Notes under the pieces: generated by a model
What the model was told of the DNA's origin: nothing
The model's input: the letters and a program-made list of their open reading frames with translations, nothing else
Databases searched by the model: none
Translations under genes and position numbers: made by a program
In this document: piece by piece, positions 27,410-36,399 of the stretch
Position numbering within the stretch: position 1 is the stretch's first letter
Layout of the letters: every line of letters starts with the position of its first letter
NCBI GenBank assembly: GCA_900316755.1
Contig: ONED01000005.1
Location: forward strand, 1-64,000
Direction of reading: 5' to 3'
Length of the DNA: 64,000 nucleotides
Source of the DNA: an uncultured Eubacteriales bacterium
GTDB lineage: Bacteria > Bacillota > Clostridia > Lachnospirales > Lachnospiraceae

Positions 27410-29023
27410 CTTTGAATTACTATACCACCGTTTTTTGTCAAGATACATCCGTTTATCTGCCACCCAGAGAAGCTCCTCCAGACTATGCTTTGGAAATTCC
27501 GAGGACAGGGCATAGCCTGCCGCGTAAAAGATTTCCGGTTTTGCGCCGGAGGCGTTGTAGGCTTCAGTTGCCTGTGAGATTTCCGAGAGGCAGGTCTCCA
27601 TCTTTTCTTTGTCTGCATCCATAATCATAACTGCAAATTCATCTCCGCCCCAACGGCAAATCGTATTGCTGTGGGAAATGGAATTGCGTAGGATATTGGA
27701 GAAGTTATATATCATCTTATCTCCGGCTTCATGTCCCATGGTATCGTTTATGTATTTTAGACGGTTCAAATCCAGCATCATGATTCCGACCGTGTCATCT
27801 GTGGGAGCGTTGACCTTCATAAGCTCGTCCCAACGGTTTCGATTAAAAAGTCCGGTCTGTGCATCCGTATATCCTCTTCGGTTGATGTCCAGAAGATTCG
27901 TAATAAACAGAATGACAATGCAGATTAAAAAGGCTGCAATTGTATAAATAATGCCTGCGGAAGTTCCGCTGATATAATACTTAACCAAATCCGAAATGAC
28001 CCCTGTAATCAGAGCCAGAATCATCAAAAGTTTCAGACCATTGTTCTGCATGCCTTTTTTTCGGTTCCATTTTCCTGAAAGGGAAAATGACAATGCCAGA
28101 AGTATGGAAATAATAATTACAATATGGCATAGTACCAAGGTTTCTTTAAATTCTGCAAACCCAAATGCCTGACAAAAAAGGGCAAATGCAGATATTCCCG
28201 CTGCGCAAAGAGAAGTAACCAGAATCGGTGTAATCTTCGCATCGTGAAACCATTCCTTTAAAAACATCAAAAATGGAATGGGGCACAAAAACAGGACTCC
28301 AATTGCAAGGTAGCCCAAAACAAGGGAACTGTTTGGAAACAAAAATGGCGAAAACCGGGTGTCTGCAATTTTCCAGAGACCAAGCAGCAGCGTAAAATTC
28401 CCCAAATAGAACATATCCCAAACTCTGAATTTCCGAATGGAAATCAAAATCAGTTGTACCGTCATAATGAGAGTTCCGATTAGGATACACAGAACCGCAA
28501 GGAACAACTGAGGAAAATCCATTTTCAGTTGATTCATGAAAATCATCATATGAGAGCCGAGTTGAAATTCAATGTCACGGTTCACCACACTCTCATAAAT
28601 TGGGGTAACGACGACCCGCACTTTCGTTCCGCTGTCTTCCGGATAAACCGGAAGAATGACCCAGTTGTTGCTGACTCCGCGGCTCAAGCGGTTTTGGGAA
28701 CTTGGCTCCAGACGGTACATCAGCTCGTCATCAAAATAAACCTCTGCATAATGATGCACCAGATAAAATCCCAGACTATTTTCATTGGTTCCCAGCTGTT
28801 CCAGTGTAAAGCGATATTCTTTCCGAATCCCCACAGGGGCTTCGAGGTCCTTTATTTCTTCCACGGAATAGTCTTCTATCGCGGTGCAGGTACGTGTCTC
28901 TCTTTCTGAGTAGACAGACACATGTTCAAAAAGTGCCATATATATAAAAAATGCAAGAAATAATAATGATACAGTTGCATAGGAAATAATAGCTGCTTTT
29001 GAAAGTCTTGTCTTAGATGTCAT
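27398..29023 (-). CDS. Membrane-bound diguanylate cyclase (7TM-type sensor plus GGDEF)
   Basis: About 541 residues. An N-terminal helix (about 12-32), an extracellular sensor domain (about 35-165, beta-rich), seven hydrophobic helices (about 170-370) and a C-terminal GGDEF domain with intact active site RWGGDEF and DLNRLKYINDTMGHEAGD. It makes cyclic di-GMP from two GTP. No inhibitory R-x-x-D site is obvious. Two ATG codons exist six bases apart; the second (29023) is eight bases from GGAGG and is preferred over 29029. It points away from the riboswitch-controlled operon; an IS1182-type element lies in the shared upstream region. Confidence 0.9.
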   Translation of the reverse strand: MTSKTRLSKAAIISYATVSLLFLAFFIYMALFEHVSVYSERETRTCTAIEDYSVEEIKDLEAPVGIRKEYRFTLEQLGTNENSLGFYLVHHYAEVYFDDELMYRLEPSSQNRLSRGVSNNWVILPVYPEDSGTKVRVVVTPIYESVVNRDIEFQLGSHMMIFMNQLKMDFPQLFLAVLCILIGTLIMTVQLILISIRKFRVWDMFYLGNFTLLLGLWKIADTRFSPFLFPNSSLVLGYLAIGVLFLCPIPFLMFLKEWFHDAKITPILVTSLCAAGISAFALFCQAFGFAEFKETLVLCHIVIIISILLALSFSLSGKWNRKKGMQNNGLKLLMILALITGVISDLVKYYISGTSAGIIYTIAAFLICIVILFITNLLDINRRGYTDAQTGLFNRNRWDELMKVNAPTDDTVGIMMLDLNRLKYINDTMGHEAGDKMIYNFSNILRNSISHSNTICRWGGDEFAVMIMDADKEKMETCLSEISQATEAYNASGAKPEIFYAAGYALSSEFPKHSLEELLWVADKRMYLDKKRWYSNSKQRG

Positions 29024-29187
29024 GGTCATTTCCTCCGTAAGTAGTTTATTTATCTACGATTATATGCAAAAAGAGAGCGCGGGTCAAGAAAATTCGGGGG
29101 AGACTGTCCGAAAACTAGAATAGTCATGTAATAGTTAACCATAAGGTTGAATCACCTGTGAAAGGGTGTTTGACATAAATATTTGTA

Positions 29188-29212
29188 CATTGAAAACTGA
29201 ATAAAGCACACA
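29188..29212 (+). repeat. Inner inverted repeat of the IS, left copy
   Basis: 25 bases (cattgaaaactgaataaa and seven more) that recur inverted at 31014-31038 with 24 of 25 matching. They lie inside the terminal repeats, just outside the transposase gene. They could fold the transcript, shield the transposase gene from outside transcription, or bind transposase. Confidence 0.85.
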
Positions 29213-29285
29213 GAAAATCAAGATTTCCAACCAGAAATATAGTATAATGATTACAGAAAAGTACTGTATTAAGAGGTGACGGATT

Positions 29286-30995
29286 ATGCCATACGTTTCA
29301 ACTTTTAACCGCAATCAGATGATGATGTGTTCATGGGATTCTTTTGTGGATCCGGAAAGCATCGCCAGACTTATTGATGCTTTTGTAAACAGCCTTGATC
29401 TAACGAAATATGAAGTAAAAGAAGCAGCGAAAGAAGGCAGACCAGCGTATGATCCGAAAGGAATGTATAAGTTGTATATATATGGTAACCGTAAAGGTAT
29501 CCGGTCCTCACGTAAACTGGCTGAAAGCTGTAAAGTCAATCTTGAAGTAAAATGGATGCTTGGAGGCGTGGAACCGGACTTCCGTACGATTTCTGATTTT
29601 CGGAAAGATAACATTGATAGCCTGAAAGATATCTTTCACGAATTTAACCGCAGGATTTCCGGAGCGGTAGAGTGGGGATTTTCTTCTGTTGATGGAAGCA
29701 AGTTCCTGGCGAACAATTCCAAGGACAGTAATTTCACTAAAAATAAGCTGGATGACAGGATCAAATGGCTGAATGCTCATACAGACGAGTATCTAAGAAT
29801 CCTGAAAGAAATGGATGAACAGGAAGGACTTGAGGAAATACCGGAGAAGCTGACCAGAGAAGTGGTTGAAGCAAAGCTTAAAGAAGCACAGGAGCGTCTG
29901 GCGAGATATGAATCCTATCAGAAGCTGATGGAGGAAACTGGTGCTTCACAACTATCTCTGACGGATGCAGACGCAAGACTGATGAAAAATAAGAATGGTT
30001 TTGCCGTGGCATACAATCCGCAGACAGCGGTAGATTCTGAAACACATCTGATCAGAAATTTTAAAATGACCAATCAGGTCACTGACCATGGGATGCTGAA
30101 CCCGACAATGGAAGAAATCCGGGAAGAGACGCAAGATGAGATACTTGAAGTTGTGGCCGATAAAGGTTATGAAAATGAGGAAGACATGATCAAATGCCTG
30201 GAGAATGGCATGATTCCACATGTCATACTGGATGACGGCAAAGACGGATATGAACTGGAAATATCATATGAGGAAGCGGAAGCAGATATAACCAGTACAA
30301 AACCGGAAGAGTTGAAAAAGAGTCTTCATGCAGGGAAAATACCAGAGGCATATAAAGATGTTATTTCTGATATGGAAGTAAAAGAGGTCCGCCGGAAAGT
30401 GAAGGAGGATCTGGAAGATATTGAAAAATCCGAAGCTATATATGGAACGCCGGAGGAGATGCTGGCGCGGGCGAAGGAGGGATATTTTGTCAGAGACCCG
30501 GAAAGAAACTTGGTTTATTGTCCGGAGGGAAAAGTCTTGAGACAAAAATGTATCAAGAAAAATGGGAATATCCGCTATGCCAATAAAAATGCCTGTAAAC
30601 ACTGCAGGAACAGGAACAAGTGCTACAAAGGGAAGGGTGAATGGAAAGAGATTGATTTTACAAAAGATACTCTGGAGAAGCCATGCAAAGAGTGGTTGAA
30701 AGCAGAGGGAAAGGAATGTGAAAATGCAAAGCAGGCTGTAAAAGGTCACTTTGAGAAAGTAAAGGTTGTAAAGTTTTTACTGAAACCAAGTTTTGAGAAA
30801 ATGTCCCAGAGGATGTGCCTGTCAGAGCATCCGTTTGGAACGATAAAAAGAGCGATGGGAGCCACCTACTTTCTTTTGAAAGGACTGCGAAAGGTGACCG
30901 GGGAGTTTGCGCTCTTTTGCCTTGGATATAATATGGAGAGAGCTAAAAACCTTTTGGGATTTGAGAAAATGATGCAGCTTATGGCAACAGCATAA
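29286..30995 (+). CDS. IS1182-family transposase
   Basis: 569 residues, full length. N-terminal DUF772-type region (YDPKGMYKLYIYGNRKGIRSSRKLAE), a DDE core with VDGSKFLAN, YNPQTAVDSETHLI and VADKGYENEEDM (catalytic Asp), a Cys-rich zinc-ribbon-like stretch (CPEGKVLRQKC, CKHCRNRNKCY), and the family end EHPFGTIKRAMGATYFLLKGL (DDE Glu region). No frameshift is visible, so it should be active. Confidence 0.93.
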   Translation: MPYVSTFNRNQMMMCSWDSFVDPESIARLIDAFVNSLDLTKYEVKEAAKEGRPAYDPKGMYKLYIYGNRKGIRSSRKLAESCKVNLEVKWMLGGVEPDFRTISDFRKDNIDSLKDIFHEFNRRISGAVEWGFSSVDGSKFLANNSKDSNFTKNKLDDRIKWLNAHTDEYLRILKEMDEQEGLEEIPEKLTREVVEAKLKEAQERLARYESYQKLMEETGASQLSLTDADARLMKNKNGFAVAYNPQTAVDSETHLIRNFKMTNQVTDHGMLNPTMEEIREETQDEILEVVADKGYENEEDMIKCLENGMIPHVILDDGKDGYELEISYEEAEADITSTKPEELKKSLHAGKIPEAYKDVISDMEVKEVRRKVKEDLEDIEKSEAIYGTPEEMLARAKEGYFVRDPERNLVYCPEGKVLRQKCIKKNGNIRYANKNACKHCRNRNKCYKGKGEWKEIDFTKDTLEKPCKEWLKAEGKECENAKQAVKGHFEKVKVVKFLLKPSFEKMSQRMCLSEHPFGTIKRAMGATYFLLKGLRKVTGEFALFCLGYNMERAKNLLGFEKMMQLMATA

Positions 30996-31013
30996 GCTCC
31001 TTTTCTTTCAATA

Positions 31014-31038
31014 TGTGTGTTTTATTCAGTTTTCAATG
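31014..31038 (-). repeat. Inner inverted repeat of the IS, right copy
   Basis: Inverted partner of 29188-29212 (24/25 match), 18 bases after the transposase stop; paired in RNA it could also act as a barrier or a processing site. Confidence 0.85.
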
Positions 31039-31127
31039 ACACATAGAAAGAAAGGGGCTAATTTTATGCTCAAAAATGAGGTTTTCGGACGGTCTGGGGG
31101 GGGTATTGTAAAATTATTGAAAAATTA

Positions 31128-31156
31128 TTGACAAAACAAGCTTTCCTGCATAAAAT
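31128..31156 (+). promoter_or_regulatory. Promoter of the c-di-GMP riboswitch operon
   Basis: -35 TTGACA (31128-31133), an exact 17-base spacer and -10 TAAAAT (31151-31156), only 32 bases to the right of the IS end. Transcription would start near 31163, just before the aptamer. Confidence 0.85.
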
Positions 31157-31162
31157 GAAAGA

Positions 31163-31235
31163 AAAAACGAACTGAGCAAAACTGCTGCGAAGCAGTGACG
31201 CAAAGCTATAGGGACTTATGTTAAGTCAGCCAGTT
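31163..31235 (+). promoter_or_regulatory. Cyclic di-GMP-I (GEMM) riboswitch aptamer
   Basis: Conserved parts are visible in order. Closing stem aactg (31170-31174) pairs with cagtt (31231-31235). Then come GAGCAAAACTG, the hairpin ctgct-GCGA-agcag with its GNRA tetraloop, the hallmark GACGCAAAGC (31197-31206), the second hairpin gactta/taagtc, and GCC before the closing strand. This agrees with the established c-di-GMP-I class, in which the GNRA loop docks on the second hairpin and the ligand binds at the junction. Confidence 0.9.
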
Positions 31236-31272
31236 GCCGTAACACAATGAAAGGTGTTGCGGTATTTTTTTT
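31235..31272 (+). terminator. Riboswitch expression-platform terminator
   Basis: An 11-bp stem (31235-31245 with 31254-31264, two wobble pairs) with an 8-base loop and eight T, 17 bases before the first ATG. It directly abuts the aptamer closing strand, so ligand binding could change its folding. Whether the ligand turns the operon on or off cannot be told from sequence alone. Confidence 0.85.
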
Positions 31273-31289
31273 GAAAAAGAGGAAAACGG

Positions 31290-31979
31290 ATGAACACAGT
31301 TTTAAGAACAGAAAAAAAATATCTGCTTACAATCGAAGAATTCTTAAAATACAGTGCTTTTCTGGAGAACTATATGATTCAAGACAGTCACAACGGAACG
31401 CATGGCTACTGTATTCGTTCTCTCTATTTTGATTCGGTTTACGACCGGGATTTTTATGAAAAAGAGGATGGGGTAGAAATGCGGCGGAAAATCAGGCTTC
31501 GCATATACGACCCGAAAGCAGATTTTGCCATGCTCGAAATCAAGCAAAAAGAAGGAAACAGTCAGTTGAAGCGCTCCCTTCGCATCAGCAGGGAGGATGC
31601 GGTACGGATGACAGAAGGATATTATGACGGACTTCTGAAGTATCCGGAGCCGCTTGCGGCAGAGTGTTACGGCATCCTGCAGATGTATGTCTACCGTCCA
31701 AAGACGATTGTGCAGTACAATCGAAAAGCATTCGTGGCAAAAGAGAATAAAATTCGTGTTACGTTTGACAACAATATTATTGCGAACGAGGCCAGCTCTG
31801 AGCTTTTCTCAGAACAGCTATTTATGTACCCTGTCCTAGATAAGTTTCAGGTAATTCTGGAAGTGAAATACAATGGCTTTTTGCTCTCTTACATTCAGGA
31901 TTTGCTTCAAATTGTGGATAAGAATCAGCTTTCCGTAAGCAAGTACTGTCTGGCAAGGCAGCAAAGCTATTCCTCTTAG
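31290..31979 (+). CDS. VTC-domain protein (polyphosphate polymerase-like)
   Basis: 229 residues, essentially one VTC domain: RTEKKYLLT at the start, IRSLYFDSVYDRDFYEKEDG, KIRLRIYDPKADFAMLEIKQKEGN and RKAFV, EVKYNGF and SVSKYCLA at the end. The basic residues of the tunnel fold (K-K-Y, R-x-R, E-x-K) are those used by yeast VTC4 to make polyphosphate. Bacterial members are often next to DUF4956 and CotH genes, as here, and their product has not been settled. First gene after the riboswitch; GAGG lies about nine bases before the ATG. Confidence 0.85.
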   Translation: MNTVLRTEKKYLLTIEEFLKYSAFLENYMIQDSHNGTHGYCIRSLYFDSVYDRDFYEKEDGVEMRRKIRLRIYDPKADFAMLEIKQKEGNSQLKRSLRISREDAVRMTEGYYDGLLKYPEPLAAECYGILQMYVYRPKTIVQYNRKAFVAKENKIRVTFDNNIIANEASSELFSEQLFMYPVLDKFQVILEVKYNGFLLSYIQDLLQIVDKNQLSVSKYCLARQQSYSS

Positions 31980-32008
31980 AAGAAAGAAAAAGAAGGAGTT
32001 TTCGAGAT

Positions 32009-32686
32009 ATGAAACAGCAGATTTATAATTTATTGCAAAATCAGGGAGATTTGACATGGGAGCATATCGTAGCAAATGTGTTAGTTGCTGCGGTGCTGGG
32101 AATTTTTATTTTTCTTTCCTATCATATCTCGCACAGGAGTACGATTTACAGTCGGAAATTTAACGTTACATTGGTGGTACTTACGGTGCTTACCGGGACG
32201 GTTATGACGGTGATTGGAAACAACATTGCCCTGTCACTTGGTATGGTCGGCGCTTTGTCTATTGTCCGTTTCCGTACGGCGATTAAGGATTCCCGGGATA
32301 CGGCATATATTTTCTGGTGTATTATCGTGGGTATCTGTTGCGGTGTGGGGGATTATCTGGTGGCTTCTGTGGGAAGTGCGGTTGTGTTTCTGATTCTGCT
32401 CCTTTTTGGACTGATTAAAAACGACAATCGGATGCTTTTAATTATCCGTGGCTCTCGCCATGATGAATCGAAAATAGAAGCGGTGGTATTCCGGTATTTT
32501 TCCGGGAAAGCAAATATGAGAGTGAAAAACTCGGGAGAAAATTCCATTGAATTTATTTATGAATTATCCAGAAAGATATTGGAAAAAAACAGAAAACAGG
32601 AAAAGTCCATTACGGACGCTTTGTATGAGATAGGAAATATTGAATATGTGAATCTTGTTGCGCAGAATGATGAAGTAAGCAGCTAA
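32009..32686 (+). CDS. DUF4956 membrane protein
   Basis: 225 residues. Four membrane helices (about 22-42, 55-75, 78-95 and 100-130), then a cytoplasmic tail (about 145-225). The signature GNNIALSLGMVGALSIVRFRTAIKDSRDTAYIFW is that of DUF4956. No biochemical role is known. It repeatedly occurs with VTC-domain and CotH genes, suggesting a membrane part of the same surface-polymer system. AAGGAG is about 11 bases upstream. Confidence 0.85.
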   Translation: MKQQIYNLLQNQGDLTWEHIVANVLVAAVLGIFIFLSYHISHRSTIYSRKFNVTLVVLTVLTGTVMTVIGNNIALSLGMVGALSIVRFRTAIKDSRDTAYIFWCIIVGICCGVGDYLVASVGSAVVFLILLLFGLIKNDNRMLLIIRGSRHDESKIEAVVFRYFSGKANMRVKNSGENSIEFIYELSRKILEKNRKQEKSITDALYEIGNIEYVNLVAQNDEVSS

Positions 32687-32735
32687 TAAGGAAACAGGGA
32701 GTGCCCTGAGTGATAGAAAGGACGGTGCAGTACAT

Positions 32736-34220
32736 ATGAAATACAAGATTTTGGGTCTTATTATGTGTGTTTGTATTCTCATTGTGTCGTTATGTGCACC
32801 GTTAGCGTTTGCAGACAACACCGGGAGAGTACATCAGCACCTGGAAGCGGAGGAAAAAACGGAGTGTTCGCATGGGGATGAGAGTTTCTGTACCCACCTG
32901 CCTTTACTTGTAATTGATACAGGAAACCGGGAAATACCGGGAGACGTCATCTATGATGAAAATGAGGTGGTGACCGGATATACAACTGCAGCGGACGGAG
33001 AAAAAACCATCCCCGCAAAAATCAGTGTGGTGGACAGTGAGACGGCGAATAATCATATTACGGATGAACCGGTGTATACAAGCGATATGCGTATTCGAAT
33101 CCGTGGGAATACTTCCAGAACCTTTGATAAAAAGAATTATGCAATCCGCCTTACTACCGAAGACGGAGAGAACAATCCTCTGCCGCTTTTAGGTATGGAT
33201 GCCCATCATGAGTGGGCACTGCATGGGCCCTATCTGGATAAAACATTGATGCGCAATTATATGTGGTATAACATTGCAGGTGAGATTATGGACTATGCAC
33301 CGAATGTACGGTTCTGTGAGATGGTTCTGGACGGAGAATATATGGGGGTTTATGTGCTGACAGAAACCATTACCAAGGGAGATGACGGAGCCAGACTCCA
33401 TCTGGAAGTGGACGCCAAGAACCAAACCTTTAGCGGGTATCTTTTGCGGCTGGACAGACCGGAAAAGGTGGAGGATAATCCACTGGCACATGCGCAGACG
33501 TTTACGACGTATGCGATGCGTACGAAGAATGCACTGGAAATCATTTACCCCGGCACTTCGAATCTGACATCTGAAATTGCCAATGGAATCCGGCAGGATT
33601 TTTCGGATTTTGAAAAAGCCTTGTACTCGTATGATTTCGATAATGAAACGTATGGGTATACGAAGCTGATAGATGTAGACTCTTTCGTAGATTATTTTAT
33701 TCTCAACGAAGTGACCTGCAACTATGATGCCGGATGGCTTTCTACCTATATTTATAAAGATGTGAACGGATTGTTTAAAATGTGCATCTGGGATTTTAAC
33801 TCTGCGTGCGATAATTATCAGGAGTCCATGATTACGCCGAATCATTTCGAAATGCAGTCAGACCTCTGGTATTTCATGCTGATGAAGGATGAGGATTTCA
33901 CGGACCGGATTATTGAGCGGTACCGGGAACTTCGGAAAAAAGAATTGAGCGAGGAATATTTGTTCCAATACATCGATGATGTGACGGACTATCTTGGACC
34001 GGCAATCGAAAGAAACTTTGAGAAATGGGGTTATTCGTTTGCGGATGACTACGACTTGTTGAAACCGTCTTCCAGAAATCCGCATTCCCATGCGGAAGCA
34101 GTGGAGTATATGAAAAAATTCTTGACGGTGCGCCTTGCGTGGATGGATGAAAATATAGAGATACTGCGTCAGTACTCTGCAGAGTCAAAAATTAAGAAAT
34201 TTAATGAAAATGCAAACTGA
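32736..34220 (+). CDS. CotH-family kinase-like protein, secreted
   Basis: 494 residues with a signal peptide (MKYKILGLIMCVCILIV ... LAFA, cut near residue 27). A CotH domain follows: SDMRIRIRGNTSRTFDKKNYAIR, LLGMDAHHEWALHGPYLDKTLMRNYMWYNIAG, GEYMGVYVLTETI, then SFVDYFILNEVTCNYDAGWLSTYIYKD and CIWDFNSACDN (metal-binding D-x-x). In Bacillus CotH phosphorylates spore coat proteins. Here it is exported and sits in a polymer operon, so its target is more likely extracellular or a matrix protein. Confidence 0.85.
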   Translation: MKYKILGLIMCVCILIVSLCAPLAFADNTGRVHQHLEAEEKTECSHGDESFCTHLPLLVIDTGNREIPGDVIYDENEVVTGYTTAADGEKTIPAKISVVDSETANNHITDEPVYTSDMRIRIRGNTSRTFDKKNYAIRLTTEDGENNPLPLLGMDAHHEWALHGPYLDKTLMRNYMWYNIAGEIMDYAPNVRFCEMVLDGEYMGVYVLTETITKGDDGARLHLEVDAKNQTFSGYLLRLDRPEKVEDNPLAHAQTFTTYAMRTKNALEIIYPGTSNLTSEIANGIRQDFSDFEKALYSYDFDNETYGYTKLIDVDSFVDYFILNEVTCNYDAGWLSTYIYKDVNGLFKMCIWDFNSACDNYQESMITPNHFEMQSDLWYFMLMKDEDFTDRIIERYRELRKKELSEEYLFQYIDDVTDYLGPAIERNFEKWGYSFADDYDLLKPSSRNPHSHAEAVEYMKKFLTVRLAWMDENIEILRQYSAESKIKKFNENAN

Positions 34221-34235
34221 TATGGAGGTTTGTGA

Positions 34236-36395
34236 ATGAAAAAGTTTATCATAACAGTTGCCAGTCTGCTCGCTTTGTATCTGTGTTTTGATTATGCATA
34301 TTACAGGCTGGGCTGGTATATTGATTTTCATCCGGACGAAACGGTTTCCACCTTTATGACGGTGGATGAAGATAAGATTTATATGCTTTCCGACGGGGAG
34401 AAGGAAGAGTTCGTGATAAAAGGTGTGAACATGGGCTCCGGCGAGCCGGGGAAATGGGCAACGGACTATGCGGTAAGTGAAGAAACGTACCTTAGATGGT
34501 TTCAGGAAATCAAAGAATTGGGTGCTAATACCATCCGTGTTTATACGATTTTGTCGGATGACTTTTATAATGCTTTTTATAAATACAACAAAGACAATCC
34601 GGATCCCTTATATTTAATTCACGGGGTCTGGGTCAATGATTACACACAGAACTCCCACCGGGACGCATACGACGACGATTTTCGCGAAACGCTTATCACA
34701 GACTGCCGGACCGTCGTGGATATTCTCCACGGCAACCGTAAAGTGGGACTTGGCAGAGGCACCGGCTCCGGATTTTATCGAAAAGATGTCTCTGAGTGGG
34801 TGATTGGATATATCATAGGCGTGGAGTGGGAGGATGTGACTGTCGTTTACACCGATGACAAATATCCGGAAAGAAACAGCTTCCAAGGAGAATATATGTA
34901 CACCACAGAAGATGCAACGCCTTTCGAGGCCGTGCTTGCCGAAGTGGGGGAGAAAATGATTGCATATGAGAGCGAACGCTATAAAGTACAGAAACTGGTG
35001 GCGTTCTCCAACTGGCCGACCACAGACCCGTTCGACTATCCGGAAGATGTGGCATACTTTTTTATGAAATGTGCAAAAGTGGATGTGGAGCATATCAGAA
35101 CCACAGAAAAGTTTCTTTCGGGACAATTTGCATCCTACCATGTGTATCCGTATTATCCGGATTACCTTTCCTATGTGGAGGATTGGACACAGTTTGGAAT
35201 AGAAGATATAGAAGCCTTTGTCACAGATGAGGGCAATCTGAATACATACAGAGCATATTTGTCCATGTTGACAGCGCATCACACTATGCCGGTCGTGATT
35301 TCAGAATTCGGGGTATCCACAGGGCGTGGAATGGCACAGAGGGATATGAATACCGGACGAAATCAGGGAAATATGGCAGAGCATGAGCAGGGAGCAGCGC
35401 TGGTGTCCTGTTTCGAGGATATTATGTCTGCAGGATGTGCCGGAGGCGCCGTATTTTCATGGCAGGATGAATGGTTTAAACGAACATGGAATACGATGTA
35501 TTCTGTAGATTTGAAAAGAACACCTTATTGGAGCGATTACCAGACGAATGAGCAGTATTTCGGGCTTTTGTCCTTTGACCCGGGGAGAGAGGAGTCGGTC
35601 TGTTATGTGGATGGGGATGTCTCAGAATGGAGCGAGGAGGACATTATTTTAGAAAATGATGGCATGACGCTTTCCATGAAATATGATGAGAAGTTTATGT
35701 ATTTCATGGTACAAAAGCCGGGGCTTGACTTTGAACAGGATACGATTTATATCCCCATTGATACCACGCCGAAAACGGGCAGCAATTATTGCTCCAATTA
35801 TGACTTGAAATTTGAACGACCGGTGGATTTTTTGATTACAATAAACGGGAAGACAGACAGCCGCATTCAGGTACAGGAGAGGTACGAAGCGTTGCGGGCG
35901 AATTATTATCACGAAACCCACGATAAAGATGCTTATGAGAACCCGCCGGATGAGGATTCGCCGGAGTTTATGGATATAAATATGATTCTTCAGACAGCGA
36001 CGGTCCTAATGCAGAATGACCTGAGTGCAAAGGCAGAGGTGTTCGAAACCGGACTTTTGACGTACGGCAATGCAAATCCAAAGTCCAAGGATTTTAATTC
36101 TCTGGCAGATTTCATCTGTGAAGGTGATTCCATTGAATTGAAACTCCCATGGCAGATTTTAAATTTTGCGGACCCGTCACGGATGGAAATTCATGATGAT
36201 TATTATGACGAAAATTTTGGCGTAGAATATATTCAGATTGATTCCATGTATGTGGGTGTGGCGTCTTATGAAACTTTGGACGGAGAGAGGATTCCTCTTG
36301 GAGAGTTGCCCTTAAAGGGCTGGGGAAATAAAGTGACCTATCATGAACGACTGAAAAGTTCATATTACATTTTACAGGAATATTGGATGGGGTGA
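34236..36395 (+). CDS. Membrane-anchored clan GH-A-like glycosidase
   Basis: 719 residues. One N-terminal helix (about 3-22) anchors it outside the cell. Residues about 60-450 form a TIM-barrel glycosidase-like domain: VNMGSGEPGKWATDYAVSEE, the candidate acid/base IIGVEWED (Glu197 or Glu199) and the candidate nucleophile VVISEFGVS (Glu347), in the strand 4 / strand 7 order of clan GH-A. After 460 there is a beta-rich domain (DGDVSEWSEEDIIL, DOMON/CBM9-like). I do not recognise an exact GH family. In this operon it may trim or release the polymer made by the glycosyltransferase, as BcsZ or PgaB do elsewhere (inference). Confidence 0.65.
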   Translation: MKKFIITVASLLALYLCFDYAYYRLGWYIDFHPDETVSTFMTVDEDKIYMLSDGEKEEFVIKGVNMGSGEPGKWATDYAVSEETYLRWFQEIKELGANTIRVYTILSDDFYNAFYKYNKDNPDPLYLIHGVWVNDYTQNSHRDAYDDDFRETLITDCRTVVDILHGNRKVGLGRGTGSGFYRKDVSEWVIGYIIGVEWEDVTVVYTDDKYPERNSFQGEYMYTTEDATPFEAVLAEVGEKMIAYESERYKVQKLVAFSNWPTTDPFDYPEDVAYFFMKCAKVDVEHIRTTEKFLSGQFASYHVYPYYPDYLSYVEDWTQFGIEDIEAFVTDEGNLNTYRAYLSMLTAHHTMPVVISEFGVSTGRGMAQRDMNTGRNQGNMAEHEQGAALVSCFEDIMSAGCAGGAVFSWQDEWFKRTWNTMYSVDLKRTPYWSDYQTNEQYFGLLSFDPGREESVCYVDGDVSEWSEEDIILENDGMTLSMKYDEKFMYFMVQKPGLDFEQDTIYIPIDTTPKTGSNYCSNYDLKFERPVDFLITINGKTDSRIQVQERYEALRANYYHETHDKDAYENPPDEDSPEFMDINMILQTATVLMQNDLSAKAEVFETGLLTYGNANPKSKDFNSLADFICEGDSIELKLPWQILNFADPSRMEIHDDYYDENFGVEYIQIDSMYVGVASYETLDGERIPLGELPLKGWGNKVTYHERLKSSYYILQEYWMG

Positions 36396-36399
36396 GAGT

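Larger units (their letters stand above)
29101..31095 (+). mobile_element. IS1182-family insertion sequence, complete
   Basis: 1,995-bp element with one full-length transposase. Terminal inverted repeats: left agactgtccgaaaac (29101-29115), right gttttcggacggtct (31081-31095), one mismatch in 15. The flanks are G-runs on both sides (five G on the left, about eight on the right), so the target duplication cannot be separated from the G-tract. It lies between the diguanylate cyclase promoter side and the c-di-GMP riboswitch promoter (31128), leaving the latter intact. Confidence 0.82.

Noticed and set aside
29096..31103. Target-site duplication of the IS1182 element
   Set aside because: Both flanks are G-runs, so a duplication cannot be told from the tract, and homopolymer counts are uncertain.
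33189..35282. Long minus-strand frames of about 220 codons
   Set aside because: Shadows of the CotH and glycosidase genes.
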